Source: Methanobrevibacter_A sp964431035
GTDB taxonomy: Archaea > Methanobacteriota > Methanobacteria > Methanobacteriales > Methanobacteriaceae
Length of the DNA stretch: 20,275 nt
Assembly: GCA_964431035.1 (NCBI GenBank)
Contig: CAYSIF010000028.1
Coordinates: 1-20,275 of the forward strand
Direction: 5' to 3'
Under the pieces are notes generated by a model. It did no database searches. It saw only the letters and a list, made by a program, of their open reading frames with translations, and was not told the origin of the DNA. Below are positions 1-7,623 of the stretch, in pieces. The position numbers were made by a program, and so were the translations under genes. Position 1 is the stretch's first letter, and every line of letters starts with the position of its first letter.

Positions 1-128
1 AAATAAACAAATAAACTAATTTTACACAAATGCCGTAACAACTTTACACTATCTATTTAATAAAAGTTTTTTTTGCATTGGAGTGTAAAAATTTTTCTTG
101 AATTATTTGAAGTATAATACTATTTTTT
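1..128. other. AT-rich intergenic stretch downstream of tatD
   Basis: No gene is visible. An 8-bp inverted repeat, tttacact at 43-50 and agtgtaaa at 82-89, has a 31-bp loop. Another tttacac lies at 21-27. It follows the leftward tatD gene, so it could be a 3' end structure, but the run of T expected after a leftward stem is weak. Chance is possible in DNA this AT-rich. Confidence 0.4.
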
Positions 129-887
129 TTATAGGTTGAATGCTTTTTTAGCGTTTTGTGTTGTTACTTCGTCTACTGTGTTTATGTCTATATTTTTTAT
201 TTCTGCTATTTTTTCGATTGCGTATTTGACGTTTATTGGTTCGTTTCTTTCTTCTTTGGTTAGTGCTAGGTATGGGCTGTCTGTTTCTGTGACCATGCTT
301 TCTATTGGTATTTTTTCAACTAGTTCTTGGTGTGGTTTGCTATAGGTTAGCATGGCTGAGAAGCTCATGAAGTAGTTGTCGTGTTCCATTATGCGTTTTG
401 CGGTTTTGTAGCTTCCGCTGTAGCAGTGGAATATTACGTATGGTATGTCTTCGTATTCTAGAATTAGGTTTAGTGCTTTTTTGTATGCATCTCTGGAGTG
501 TATTAGTAATGGTATTTTGTGGTCGTTACTTAGTTCTACGAAGGTTTTGAAGCGTTCCATTTGTATGTTTCGTATGGTTTTGTCTTTTACGTAGTAGTAG
601 TCTAGGCCTACTTCTCCTATTGCGACTATGTCTTTTTTGTTTTCTATGATGTGTTTGCAGGTTTCTTCGAGTTCTGTTAGTGGTACTTCATGTGATCGTA
701 TTGGGTGGAATCCCAGACTTGGGTAGATGAAGTCGTCATTTTTGCAGTAGTTTAGGAGTTTTTTGTTGGATTCTAGTCCTATTCCGCTTATTACTACTGC
801 GTCTAGTTTTTCTTTGGCTCGTTTTATTACTTCTTCTCGGTCTTTGTCGTATTCTTCAAAGTCTATGTGGCAGTGGGTGTCAATCAT
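129..887 (-). CDS. tatD: TatD-family metal-dependent hydrolase (putative DNase)
   Basis: 252 aa, close to the usual TatD length. TatD proteins are TIM-barrel amidohydrolase-superfamily enzymes with two metals, and several are 3'-5' exonucleases on DNA. The metal ligands are in place: H5 and H7 in THCHID, E92 in GEVGLDYY, H130 in LLIHSRDA, H154 in IFHCYSG and D203 in TETDSPYLAL. The C-terminal NEPINVKYAIEKIAE block is also typical. The ATG lies 13 nt after the uppS stop. A GGAG sits inside the last uppS codons, so the two genes are probably translationally coupled. It is the last gene of the leftward mtxX-uppS-tatD group. The natural substrate of archaeal TatD is not fixed by sequence. Confidence 0.93.
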   Translation of the reverse strand: MIDTHCHIDFEEYDKDREEVIKRAKEKLDAVVISGIGLESNKKLLNYCKNDDFIYPSLGFHPIRSHEVPLTELEETCKHIIENKKDIVAIGEVGLDYYYVKDKTIRNIQMERFKTFVELSNDHKIPLLIHSRDAYKKALNLILEYEDIPYVIFHCYSGSYKTAKRIMEHDNYFMSFSAMLTYSKPHQELVEKIPIESMVTETDSPYLALTKEERNEPINVKYAIEKIAEIKNIDINTVDEVTTQNAKKAFNL

Positions 888-900
888 AATATTTTTTCTT

Positions 901-1665
901 TTATACTCCGAATCTTCTATCTCTTTCTTGGTAGGCTCTTAGTGCTCTTAGAAAATCAGTTTTACGTAGTTCTGGCCATAGGCTGTCGCAGAAGTATAGT
1001 TCGCTGTAGCTTGATTGCCATAGTAGGAATCCGCTTAGTCTTTCTTCTCCACTTGTTCTTATGATTAGGTTAGGATCATCTAAGCCTGCTGTGTATAGGT
1101 TGTCACTTACTAATTCTGGTGTTATGTCGTTGATGTCTAGTTCGTGGTTTTCAACTTGGCTTGCTATTTTTTTTATTGCGTCTACTATTTCTAGGCGTCC
1201 GTCGTATCCTATTGCTAGGTTTAGTTGTCTTTCGTTGTAGTCTTTTGTTGCTTCTTCTGCTTCTTTTATTGCTTCTTTAACGTCGTCTGGTAGTAGGTCG
1301 AGTTGTCCTACGACTTTTACTTTAACTTTCTTTTTGTGTATGCGTTCGTGTGTTAGTATTCTTTTGAAGTTTTTTACAAATAGTCTCATTAGGCCGTATA
1401 CTTCGTCTTCGGGTCTTTTGAAGTTTTCAATTGAGAATGCGTAAACGGTAACTATCTTTATTCCTAGGTCTATGCTCCAGTTTAGAACGTTTTCTAGTGT
1501 GTCAACACCTAGTTCGTGTCCGCGTGTAACGTCCATGTTTTCTTGTAGGCGTGAGTATCTGCGGTTACCATCCATTATTATTGCTATGTGGTGTGGCATG
1601 TTGTCGGGATTTAGATTCCTAGTTAAATAACGTTCGTAAATGTTATAAATAAAGTGTGGTACCAT
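901..1665 (-). CDS. uppS: Archaeal cis-prenyltransferase (polyprenyl diphosphate synthase, UppS family)
   Basis: 254 aa, standard for the family. The enzyme condenses isopentenyl diphosphate onto an allylic primer in cis, building the long polyprenyl carrier used for glycan assembly (pseudomurein, S-layer or N-glycans). Archaeal members usually extend geranylgeranyl diphosphate. Visible signatures are HHIAIIMDGNRRYSR with catalytic D32, the VTVYAFSIENFKRP block near residue 75, and the substrate-binding block RTSGEERLSGFLLWQSSYSE followed by LYF near residues 203-225. The start is the ATG at 1665, preceded by a short GGGA; a second Met before PHHIAI is an alternative. It sits 108 bp downstream of mtxX and directly upstream of tatD on the same strand. 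Confidence 0.94.
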   Translation of the reverse strand: MVPHFIYNIYERYLTRNLNPDNMPHHIAIIMDGNRRYSRLQENMDVTRGHELGVDTLENVLNWSIDLGIKIVTVYAFSIENFKRPEDEVYGLMRLFVKNFKRILTHERIHKKKVKVKVVGQLDLLPDDVKEAIKEAEEATKDYNERQLNLAIGYDGRLEIVDAIKKIASQVENHELDINDITPELVSDNLYTAGLDDPNLIIRTSGEERLSGFLLWQSSYSELYFCDSLWPELRKTDFLRALRAYQERDRRFGV

Positions 1666-1773
1666 TATATTATACTTCCCATTTCATTTATAGAAACTTT
1701 TTTTTATTCCTTTTATTTTTTGTTCTAATATATTTTTATTTTTATAAAGTATTTATGATTTATGAATTTTTTT

Positions 1774-2496
1774 TTATTTTGATAGTTGGTATGCTAGTTT
1801 TAGGCTTCTGTAGTATACTTTGCTGCTTTGGTCTCTGCTTGTATCAATGTAAATATGGGGTATGCCTAGTGTAACTGCTCCCATGCTTGGCCATTTGTCA
1901 ACTAATACTAGTGTTCGGAATATAATGTTTCCTGTAATTCCGTCTGGTGCTAAGAGGATATTGTATTTGTCTTTGATGGCTTTTTCAATTAGTATGTGGT
2001 AGTTTTTAATCGTGTATTTTGGGTATTCTTTTTGTAATTTTTCAGTTAGTGTTTTACTATCGTTTAGGCTTTTATCAACAATGTCTAGGCGATTGTAATC
2101 GTCACTTCTTCCATTTGCAAGAACTGCAATACGTGGTTTAATGTTTAATGTTTTGAAAAATTCTATACATTGTTTTGCAAGTATTAAACGTTCATTAATG
2201 TTTTTCGCCTCATCAATACCTACAGGTGCAATAAGAAAACGATAATCATCCTCAGTTTCTATAAAAGTAGTTCTATTAATACTAGACTCTGGGTATTTGT
2301 TTTTTAGTTGGCTTATAATGTTACTTGCAGGTAGAGAGCCTCTAATAACTCCATCTACATTTTCATCAAAAACACTATTAATTAAAGTTTCACTATCACT
2401 TACAAGTTCAATATTTACATCATAGTCTTTTTTAAACTTTTTTACAGCTTCTGTAACGTTTTTATTTTCTCCTAAACCGATAACAAAGTTTTTCAA
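1774..2496 (-). CDS. mtxX: MtxX-type protein (methanogenesis marker protein 4)
   Basis: 240 aa. The sequence resembles the MtxX / methanogen marker 4 family, which is found in methanogens and related to phosphate acyl/acetyltransferase-like folds. Its biochemical role is unsettled; older annotations call it a methyltransferase. Features seen are an N-terminal VIGLGENKNVTEAV, DGVIRGSLPASNII near residues 49-62, IAVLANGRSDDYNRL near 124-138, LLAPDGITGNIIFRTL near 181-196, and a C-terminal MGAVTLGIPHIYIDTSRD. The start is TTG (TTG AAA AAC): the frame has an upstream stop with no ATG in between, and AGGATTGTGAT just upstream resembles a ribosome site. It supports the view that the host is a methanogen. 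Confidence 0.85.
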   Translation of the reverse strand: MKNFVIGLGENKNVTEAVKKFKKDYDVNIELVSDSETLINSVFDENVDGVIRGSLPASNIISQLKNKYPESSINRTTFIETEDDYRFLIAPVGIDEAKNINERLILAKQCIEFFKTLNIKPRIAVLANGRSDDYNRLDIVDKSLNDSKTLTEKLQKEYPKYTIKNYHILIEKAIKDKYNILLAPDGITGNIIFRTLVLVDKWPSMGAVTLGIPHIYIDTSRDQSSKVYYRSLKLAYQLSK

Positions 2497-2621
2497 GAAA
2501 TAATCACAATCCTATAAAAATTAAATTACCTATAAATAAATATATAATAAATTTATAATAATAAATTTACTTATTAAAAAAATTTAAATACTAAAAAATT
2601 TTTTGGAGTTTCTAGACTATT
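2497..2621. promoter_or_regulatory. Divergent promoter region between mtxX and the SAP gene
   Basis: 125 bp of almost pure A/T between divergently transcribed genes. TATA-like strings occur on both strands: tataaataaatatataata near 2531-2549 for the leftward gene and tttataataataaattta near 2551-2568 for the rightward one. A GGAG at 2605-2608 serves the rightward ATG at 2622. The exact TATA boxes cannot be chosen in such AT-rich sequence. Confidence 0.45.
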
Positions 2622-3620
2622 ATGGCACTTAAAGAAAATAAAGCAAATAAGGAAGATACAGAGTGTCCTATGGAATTATGTCAACTAACTAAAAAAGGAA
2701 ACTCCCTAAAATATAAAAAAGAAGAAATAATATTAGAATACTATTTTGAAAATATTATAATGCTTAGATCAAAAAGGGACACATTAAAACTAATAAAACA
2801 AGGAACTAATACTGATGAAGCATTTAGAAAAGTAGGATTTAACAATAAAATTCACACAGGAGATTTAAAAAACACCCTAATAAAAGAAGAATACATAAAA
2901 GAAAACAATAATGACTTACAAACATACTTAGACACCTTAAATCAAAAACAATTAAAAAAAGTTTTAAAAAAGAATAAACTTAAAAAACAAGGAAAACCAG
3001 AAGAATTAAAACAAAGAATACAAGAAAACCTAAGCTCTGAGGATTTAGGAATAGAAAAAACCTATATATTACTTGATAAAGGAGAAAACCTGCTGGAAAA
3101 TAAAACACTAAATGAATTTTTACTATTTTTACCAAACTTCTATTATAATGAATTTGAAGAATTCCAAAAAAATAAGGATGATGAATTATTTACACAGTTT
3201 TTAGAATTTTTGGATAAACATTTTAAAATAGCAATGGATAGAAAAGACCACATAGCACACATAGACATAAGCATATCCAGTGCACTAATATACCTATCAC
3301 AGAAAAACTATATAAAATCATTAGAATGGATGCTAACTAAATTCATAATAGAACTAAACCCAGTACTACTAGATAAAAAACATTACACTGATTATGAAAT
3401 ATTAGATAATCTATCATTACACATAATAAAAGAACTAAATAAAAAATTCACCACAGAACAGATAAAAGAAACACATGATAAAATATTTGATGATGTACCA
3501 GTAGAACTATTAGCACCAAAACAAGAAACCTGGAAAATAATAAATGAAATAATACAAACCAAATCCATAAAACACACCAATAAGAAAATAAACCAATTTA
3601 AAACAGAATACTGGAAATAA
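2622..3620 (+). CDS. SAP-domain protein of unknown function
   Basis: 332 aa, very rich in Lys, Glu and Asn. A SAP-type helix-extension-helix motif lies at about residues 104-138 (LNQKQLKKVLKKNKLKKQGK then PEELKQRI). SAP domains usually bind AT-rich DNA. Right after it comes TYILLDKGENLLEN (about 147-160). The same SAP-plus-LTxxGxxxLxEN arrangement is present in the protein encoded at 12396, so the two share a module. The rest is predicted helical with no motif recognised. No signal peptide or membrane segment is seen. Start: ATG with TTGGAG 13 nt upstream. The coding strand is extremely A/C-biased. A chromatin or nucleic-acid role is inferred from SAP only. Confidence 0.85.
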   Translation: MALKENKANKEDTECPMELCQLTKKGNSLKYKKEEIILEYYFENIIMLRSKRDTLKLIKQGTNTDEAFRKVGFNNKIHTGDLKNTLIKEEYIKENNNDLQTYLDTLNQKQLKKVLKKNKLKKQGKPEELKQRIQENLSSEDLGIEKTYILLDKGENLLENKTLNEFLLFLPNFYYNEFEEFQKNKDDELFTQFLEFLDKHFKIAMDRKDHIAHIDISISSALIYLSQKNYIKSLEWMLTKFIIELNPVLLDKKHYTDYEILDNLSLHIIKELNKKFTTEQIKETHDKIFDDVPVELLAPKQETWKIINEIIQTKSIKHTNKKINQFKTEYWK

Positions 3621-3719
3621 TCTTATATATTTTAATACATCTTACAACTAAAAATATAAAATAATATAAAAAAACCATTTTTTAAAAAAATAATAAAATA
3701 TATTGGAGTAAATTTGATT

Positions 3720-4349
3720 ATGGATAGAAAAAAAATACTAATCATCCTAATACTCATAGTAATCCTAATAGGAATAGTGGTATTTACCTATGGAACAATA
3801 TTCCAGGGAGGAACTAACATACTCGTATGTGCAGTAGACGAATCCGAGCCTAGAGCCGGAATGGGGGCAATAGACATGGCAATGATATACCACTTAAACA
3901 ACCACAGTGTAACACAAGTATACCCACACGGAATGTACCACCCAAATGCATCAGAACCACAAGAAGCAGTAGCACAAGGAGCATCAACAAAACTATGTCT
4001 ACACGACTCACTCTGGTGGGAAGATAACCAACAAGGAGCCGCCTATGCAAGAGAAATAGTAGAATACAACACAGGATTTAACATAGGGCCAGTAATACTT
4101 ATAAACTCACAAGGACTAGATGGAATAATACAAGCGGCATCACCATTAGAATTTAACGGACAAATCGTAAACACCACAGGAATAGATTTAATAAGAGAAG
4201 ATCAAGCAGATGGAAACAGTAGAGGAGATGCAGTACTATCATTTGCATCATCACTTATGAACTCAGCACACGATCCAGGAAAACTCATAAAAATGGTACA
4301 AGCATTCTTTTCAGAAGTATCACAAGGAAACGTAAACGTATACTACTAA
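3720..4349 (+). CDS. Membrane-anchored extracellular protein, possibly DUF4012-like
   Basis: 209 aa from ATG 3720; a TTG two codons earlier is less likely because GGAG at 3705-3708 is better spaced for the ATG. Residues about 5-24 form one hydrophobic segment (KKILIILILIVILIGIVVF), a signal anchor that leaves the rest outside the cell. The outer part begins TNILVCAVDESEPRAGMGAI and continues with alternating strands; EPRAGMGAIDMAMIYHLNNH recalls the ELRPTGG-type start of DUF4012/LytR-CpsA-Psr-like domains. That match is from memory and is weak. There is no catalytic motif I can name. It lies 99 bp after the SAP gene and is followed by a strong terminator, so it ends this transcription unit. 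Confidence 0.75.
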   Translation: MDRKKILIILILIVILIGIVVFTYGTIFQGGTNILVCAVDESEPRAGMGAIDMAMIYHLNNHSVTQVYPHGMYHPNASEPQEAVAQGASTKLCLHDSLWWEDNQQGAAYAREIVEYNTGFNIGPVILINSQGLDGIIQAASPLEFNGQIVNTTGIDLIREDQADGNSRGDAVLSFASSLMNSAHDPGKLIKMVQAFFSEVSQGNVNVYY

Positions 4350-4367
4350 AAAACACAAAAAAATAGT

Positions 4368-4410
4368 TATCCTCAAATTGCATCTTTTTTTTGAGGATAT
4401 TATATTTTTT
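4368..4410 (+). terminator. Stem-loop terminator
   Basis: A perfect 10-bp stem, tatcctcaaa at 4368-4377 pairing with tttgaggata at 4390-4399, has a 12-nt loop and is followed by a T-run at 4405-4410. It lies 19 nt after the stop of the preceding gene. This is the clearest terminator-like structure in the window. Confidence 0.8.
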
Positions 4411-4487
4411 CTTAAAAGAAAGAATTCTGAAACTTGGGAAAATACTATAGTTAATAGATAAAGTTTAAGAAAAAAAGAATAAACTAT

Positions 4488-4513
4488 AAATTCTAGTTTT
4501 TAAAGACATTTTA
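4488..4513 (+). repeat. Leader repeat, copy 1
   Basis: A 26-nt segment starting aaattctagtttttaaagac matches 4769-4794 with three mismatches. Each copy lies upstream of a small rightward gene (ATG 4586 and ATG 4860). The similarity resumes further on as ttttttatag. It looks like a duplicated upstream region. Confidence 0.6.
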
Positions 4514-4516
4514 TTT

Positions 4517-4576
4517 AATTATAAATTTTTTTTATAGAAGTAATATAACTAAAAGATAAATTATTTTGATAGGGGG
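4517..4576 (+). promoter_or_regulatory. Probable promoter with AGTAATATAACT motif and AGGGGG ribosome site
   Basis: An A/T-rich TATA-like stretch (ttataaattttttttata, about 4520-4536) is followed by AGTAATATAACT at 4539-4550, a member of the recurring AGTWACMTAACT near-palindrome. AGGGGG at 4571-4576 serves the ATG at 4586. The order TATA, motif, ribosome site suggests an operator just downstream of the TATA box. Confidence 0.45.
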
Positions 4577-4585
4577 TTGAATTTT

Positions 4586-4765
4586 ATGTTTCTTCTCACA
4601 GAATATTGGCAGTATACGAATTTTAAATTACTTAAAGAACACTATGGCGAAGAAGAATGTGAAAAACTTAGAAAAAAACATGCAGAAGAAGATCCTGAAG
4701 CTTGGGAAAGATATTTAATATTTGAAAAATTAATGGATGAAGACGAAGCCCAAAAACAGGAATAA
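4586..4765 (+). CDS. Small acidic helical protein with a YLIxEK repeat
   Basis: 59 aa from ATG 4586; the AGGGGG at 4571-4576 is 9 nt upstream, so a TTG at 4577 overlapping that site is unlikely. The protein is charged and helical, with no membrane segment. Residues about 24-49 (CEKLRKKHAEEDPEAWERYL then IFEKLM) match both halves of the protein encoded leftward at 15946-16314, which carry YAEYLIWEK and YEEYLLWEK. This defines a small repeat, roughly RKKxxEEDPxxYExYLIWEK. Function unknown. It is bracketed by the two copies of the leader repeat, which suggests a duplicated or mobile small-gene unit. Confidence 0.7.
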   Translation: MFLLTEYWQYTNFKLLKEHYGEEECEKLRKKHAEEDPEAWERYLIFEKLMDEDEAQKQE

Positions 4766-4768
4766 TAC

Positions 4769-4794
4769 AAATTCTAGTTTCTAAAAACATTCTA
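4769..4794 (+). repeat. Leader repeat, copy 2
   Basis: A 26-nt segment starting aaattctagtttctaaaaac has 23 of 26 positions in common with 4488-4513. It starts four bases after the stop of the 59-aa gene and leads into ttttttataggtacaatata, a diverged version of the TATA-plus-motif region upstream of 4586. AGGGGG at 4843-4848 then serves the next ATG. Confidence 0.6.
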
Positions 4795-4859
4795 TTTTTT
4801 ATAGGTACAATATAAATTAATACAATAAAAATTACTAATTTTAGGGGGTTTGGTAACTA

Positions 4860-5285
4860 ATGGGTTTATTTAGAAAAACAAAACCAAAAACAAAGGAAGA
4901 AAAACTAGAGGAATACAAAAATGGGATTGGTTGTAAGTATGTAATTGGAGAAATTATAGGGAATGATTATGGTGATGGTACTCGTATGGCTGCGACTGCT
5001 ACTTTTGGACTTATTGGTTTAGCAGCTACTAGTGGAATGGGTCTGCGTGAAAGAATTGTGAGGGGTAAAATTAGGTTAGCAGAGAAAGGTGTGGTGTTAT
5101 ATTCTTATGGGATTAGTGATATTCGTATTCCATATTCTGAGATTGTGGGAATTGAAAGACCTCCTATGGATGTATGTAGTATAATTTTGTCGAGTGGGGA
5201 AAAAATAAAAGTTGCTCCTTTTGATGTTGGAATTTTTGATGTTATTGAGGAGCGTGCTTGTGGGCAGGTTGAAGAAGGTTGGTAA
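4860..5285 (+). CDS. PH-like domain protein
   Basis: 141 aa. The N-terminus MGLFRKTKPKTKEEKLEEYK is basic and helical. Residues about 50-65 (FGLIGLAATSGMGLRER) are small and glycine/alanine-rich, like a glycine zipper or membrane-touching hairpin. The C-terminal half (KIRLAEKGVVLYSYG, IRIPYSEIVGIERP, SIILSSGEKIKVAP) has the strand pattern of bacterial PH-like domains. This is a fold-level guess, and no enzyme motif is seen. Start: ATG with AGGGGG 11 nt upstream. Base use changes within the gene: A-rich codons in the first 100 bases, G/T-rich after about 4960. Confidence 0.7.
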   Translation: MGLFRKTKPKTKEEKLEEYKNGIGCKYVIGEIIGNDYGDGTRMAATATFGLIGLAATSGMGLRERIVRGKIRLAEKGVVLYSYGISDIRIPYSEIVGIERPPMDVCSIILSSGEKIKVAPFDVGIFDVIEERACGQVEEGW

Positions 5286-5342
5286 AAAAGAATATTTAAT
5301 AAAAGATAATTTTGCTTTTTATGTTAAATTTCTTTAAATTAA

Positions 5343-5370
5343 GTTTTTTAATAGCAACATAACAAAAAAC
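5343..5370 (+). promoter_or_regulatory. Stem-flanked AGCAACATAAC element
   Basis: AGCAACATAAC at 5353-5363 lies between perfect 7-bp arms, gtttttt at 5343-5349 and aaaaaac at 5364-5370. It is a relative of the 37-bp repeats and of 17284-17309. It lies 71 bp upstream of the rightward ATG at 5441, in the orientation seen at other genes. Regulatory role inferred. Confidence 0.4.
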
Positions 5371-5440
5371 ATAGAATAAATTAAAATGTTATTTATGAGT
5401 TTAACTTTAATATTTAATTAAAAGGAGTGGTGTTAGTAAT

Positions 5441-6556
5441 ATGTTATTTGATGAAATTAATAAGGATTACACATTAAATGAATTAAAAGAAAAATGTATT
5501 AGTAATCCAAAATTAAAAGAAGATACTTATAATATTGGAGAATATGGTAATTTATTATTATTTTTTATAAGAAAATTTTATTCAAAATCTTTTAGAGAAG
5601 ATGAAGAAACATTTAATAAATTTGTATATTGGTTTGATAATGTTAATACTCTATCAGAGGATACTTATTGTAGTGAATTAGTTATAAGTCGTTTTGAAAA
5701 TATGACTGATGATGAGTTTTACAATATACCTGAAAATTATGTGAGTAGTTTTATTGATGATTATAATGAGTTAAAAGGTATTAATTTATGGTTACACTTT
5801 GATTCATTTGAAAGTCATTATAGTTATAATAAAAAGAGAAAAGATCTTTTAAGATATTATGTAAAAGATGTTTCTAGAAGTTTATTAATAGATTTTAAAA
5901 ATTTTTTAGTTAGTTTATTTGGAAATGATGAAGAAGATGCTCTTTTTTATTACTTGGATATAGATGAAAATATTTATAATATTATAAATAATTTTAATCC
6001 CTATTTATTAAATGAATTTTCTACAATTAAAGCATATGATTATTATTTAAACCCTTTAGCTTATGATAACTTTATTAAAACATATAGGAAGGATATGCGC
6101 ATTATAACAGGTAATATAATAAATTACTATAAGGAGGATTATGTTTATAACTTAAGTGAGCCAATTAAGATTTTTAAATTTAATAAGGATAAAATAAAAA
6201 ATTTATCAGAAGACATGTTATTGGATATGGCAGAATATGATGAGATTATCCCTAAATTTTTATCATATGAACTTATTAAAAATAGTACTTTATTTAAAAA
6301 TAAACGTGATGATTTTGTTGTAAATTGTATAGAAAATAATAAGGATTCTCATATCTATTTTCAATTATCTTTAATTCGATTAAATGATTTTTATAATACT
6401 GAATTTGAATCTAGTATAATTTTTAATGAATTTTTAAATTTTTTTAAAGAACATAAAAATTTAAGATTTTTATTGGATTCTATACTTTATTATGAGGGTA
6501 ATTTGGAATTGGTAAATGAGGAAAAATTTAATTGGTTTAAAAGAAAATTTATGTGA
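5441..6556 (+). CDS. Hypothetical protein of unknown function
   Basis: 371 aa, acidic, very rich in Asn, Phe, Tyr and Leu. I do not recognise a family. No signal peptide, clear membrane segment or metal-binding motif is visible. The sequence looks mainly helical, with repeated aromatic-acidic patches such as YYLDIDENIYNIINNFNPYL near residues 172-191. The start is well supported by AAAGGAGTGGTG about 8 nt upstream of the ATG. It stands alone: an AGCAACATAAC element lies upstream and 580 bp without an intact gene follow. Third positions are mostly A or T, unlike the A/C-biased neighbours at 2622-4349. Confidence 0.75.
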   Translation: MLFDEINKDYTLNELKEKCISNPKLKEDTYNIGEYGNLLLFFIRKFYSKSFREDEETFNKFVYWFDNVNTLSEDTYCSELVISRFENMTDDEFYNIPENYVSSFIDDYNELKGINLWLHFDSFESHYSYNKKRKDLLRYYVKDVSRSLLIDFKNFLVSLFGNDEEDALFYYLDIDENIYNIINNFNPYLLNEFSTIKAYDYYLNPLAYDNFIKTYRKDMRIITGNIINYYKEDYVYNLSEPIKIFKFNKDKIKNLSEDMLLDMAEYDEIIPKFLSYELIKNSTLFKNKRDDFVVNCIENNKDSHIYFQLSLIRLNDFYNTEFESSIIFNEFLNFFKEHKNLRFLLDSILYYEGNLELVNEEKFNWFKRKFM

Positions 6557-6588
6557 TATTTTAGATTCTATCAAAATTTATGATTTTT

Positions 6589-6844
6589 TTATATTATCAT
6601 AAAGATTATAAGTAGGGTTGAATTATTAATGGTTAAAATATGTTGAAACTTTTTAAAATTTAAATTTCTGGTTGTAGGTTCAATATATTGGGTTAATTTG
6701 AATATTTTTTCAAATGGACTTGAGTAGTCGATTTTTGGACTCTTGTCTGCCCCTATTTTAATTAGTTTTTTGACTTATTATTTTAATAGTTGATTTGATT
6801 TTTTCTATTATTTTGGTGGTTATTTTATTTATTTTGCCATTTAC
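6589..6844 (-). pseudogene. Possible decayed gene remnant with a frameshift
   Basis: On the minus strand 61 codons are open from 6774 to a stop at 6589 without any ATG, GTG or TTG in the usable part; the peptide includes SPKIDYSSPFEKIFKLTQYI. Just upstream, in another frame, 28 open codons (6844-6758) read VNGKINKITTKIIEKIKSTI and onward. The two pieces overlap at 6758-6774, as expected for one gene broken by an indel. Stop codons are frequent at this base composition, so 61 open codons are somewhat unexpected, but chance is not excluded. Family not recognised. Confidence 0.3.
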
Positions 6845-7037
6845 CTATTTTTTTTAAAAAATGGACTGCAAATGGACTCTTGATTAAAATAGTTTATTTT
6901 ATATTTAGATTGTTAAAAGTTAATTATTTTACAGTTAACTAATATTTTAAACTTAATATATTTTTTTAGTAGTTAATATTTACTATTTTTTATTTTAGAT
7001 AAATTTATATATAATTTAAATTTTAGGAAAATTGAAA

Positions 7038-7075
7038 GTTGAATTTTTTACCAGTTAACATAACGAAAAATCAAC
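7038..7075 (-). terminator. Long-armed hairpin 63 nt downstream of the nucleotidyltransferase gene
   Basis: Arms gttgaattttt (7038-7048) and aaaaatcaac (7066-7075) pair with one bulged A. The loop holds AGTTAACATAACG, a relative of the AGTWACMTAACT motif. Read leftward it comes 63 nt after the stop of the 98-aa gene and contains T-runs, so it may act as that gene's terminator. Confidence 0.4.
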
Positions 7076-7137
7076 TAATAAATCATTAGTAAATTTAATA
7101 ATGTATCTCTTCTCTTTCTAGTTCTTCATCTTTTTTC

Positions 7138-7434
7138 TTATTTTGTTTCATATAAGATTATTTCTTCTTTTTGAATTTTGTTTAGAAATTCTTTATCATT
7201 TATGCCACTTGTGATTAAATCGATGTGGAGGTTAAATTTTTCTTCAAGTTCTCTAATTAGTGCATTATATTGGATTAGGCCTTTTAGGGAGCCTTTTTCT
7301 ATAAAGAAGTCTATGTCACTATTTTCGTTTGCTTCTTCTCTGGCGTAGGAGCCAAAAAGGCTTAAACGTTTTATGCCGTATTTTTGAGCTATTGGTGTTG
7401 CAATTTTTTTAATTTCATCAATTGTGTATGTCAT
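7138..7434 (-). CDS. Minimal nucleotidyltransferase (MntA/MNT family)
   Basis: 98 aa, the typical size of a minimal nucleotidyltransferase. The active-site signature is complete: G28-S29 in LFGSYAREEANENSDIDFFI, D40 and D42 as the DxD pair, and a third acidic residue, D72, in LHIDLI. Such proteins are usually the antitoxin-side AMP-transferase of HepT-MntA modules, or solitary. No HepT-like (HEPN) gene lies on either side, so this copy appears orphaned. After the stop another frame encodes KKKDEELEREEIHY and then stops; an A-run (aaaataagaaaaaag on the minus strand) sits at the junction, so the C-terminus may have been shortened by a frameshift. A TATA-like tatatatatat lies about 7542-7552. 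Confidence 0.85.
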   Translation of the reverse strand: MTYTIDEIKKIATPIAQKYGIKRLSLFGSYAREEANENSDIDFFIEKGSLKGLIQYNALIRELEEKFNLHIDLITSGINDKEFLNKIQKEEIILYETK

Positions 7435-7563
7435 AAGAATTTGTTAACCTTTGTTTTTTTTGTTTTTTTGTTGTTTGTAGTTAAGTTTTATTCTCTATTT
7501 TTTTTCTTAAAATTTTTTTTTTCGAAAGTTTTAAGTACCTATATATATATATCTTTGATATTT

Positions 7564-7596
7564 TAATCCTATCTCGATGCATTGGGATTATTTTTT
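7564..7596 (+). terminator. Possible stem-loop with T-run
   Basis: taatcc at 7564-7569 pairs with ggatta at 7585-7590, followed at once by TTTTTT. No rightward gene precedes it closely, so it may be a 5' leader structure of the small membrane protein instead. Its position argues for starting that protein at ATG 7624 and not at the TTG within the stem. Confidence 0.3.
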
Positions 7597-7623
7597 AATA
7601 AAAAAATTAGAAGATGTTGTTTT

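Larger units (their letters stand above)
6557..7137. other. Non-coding stretch with gene remnant, short repeats and a hairpin
   Basis: No intact gene. It holds a leftward open stretch with a likely frameshift (6589-6844), duplicated short strings (caaatggact at 6711-6720 and 6869-6878; tggactcttg at 6736-6745 and 6873-6882) and a long-armed hairpin at 7038-7075. The stretch 6890-7030 is plain A/T-rich sequence in which I see nothing. Confidence 0.5.

Noticed and set aside
867..1064. Hydrophobic rightward frames opposite uppS, tatD and the sugar genes
   Set aside because: Antisense shadows of genes with clear families; their Phe/Leu/Val richness mirrors Lys/Glu/Asn-rich coding on the other strand.
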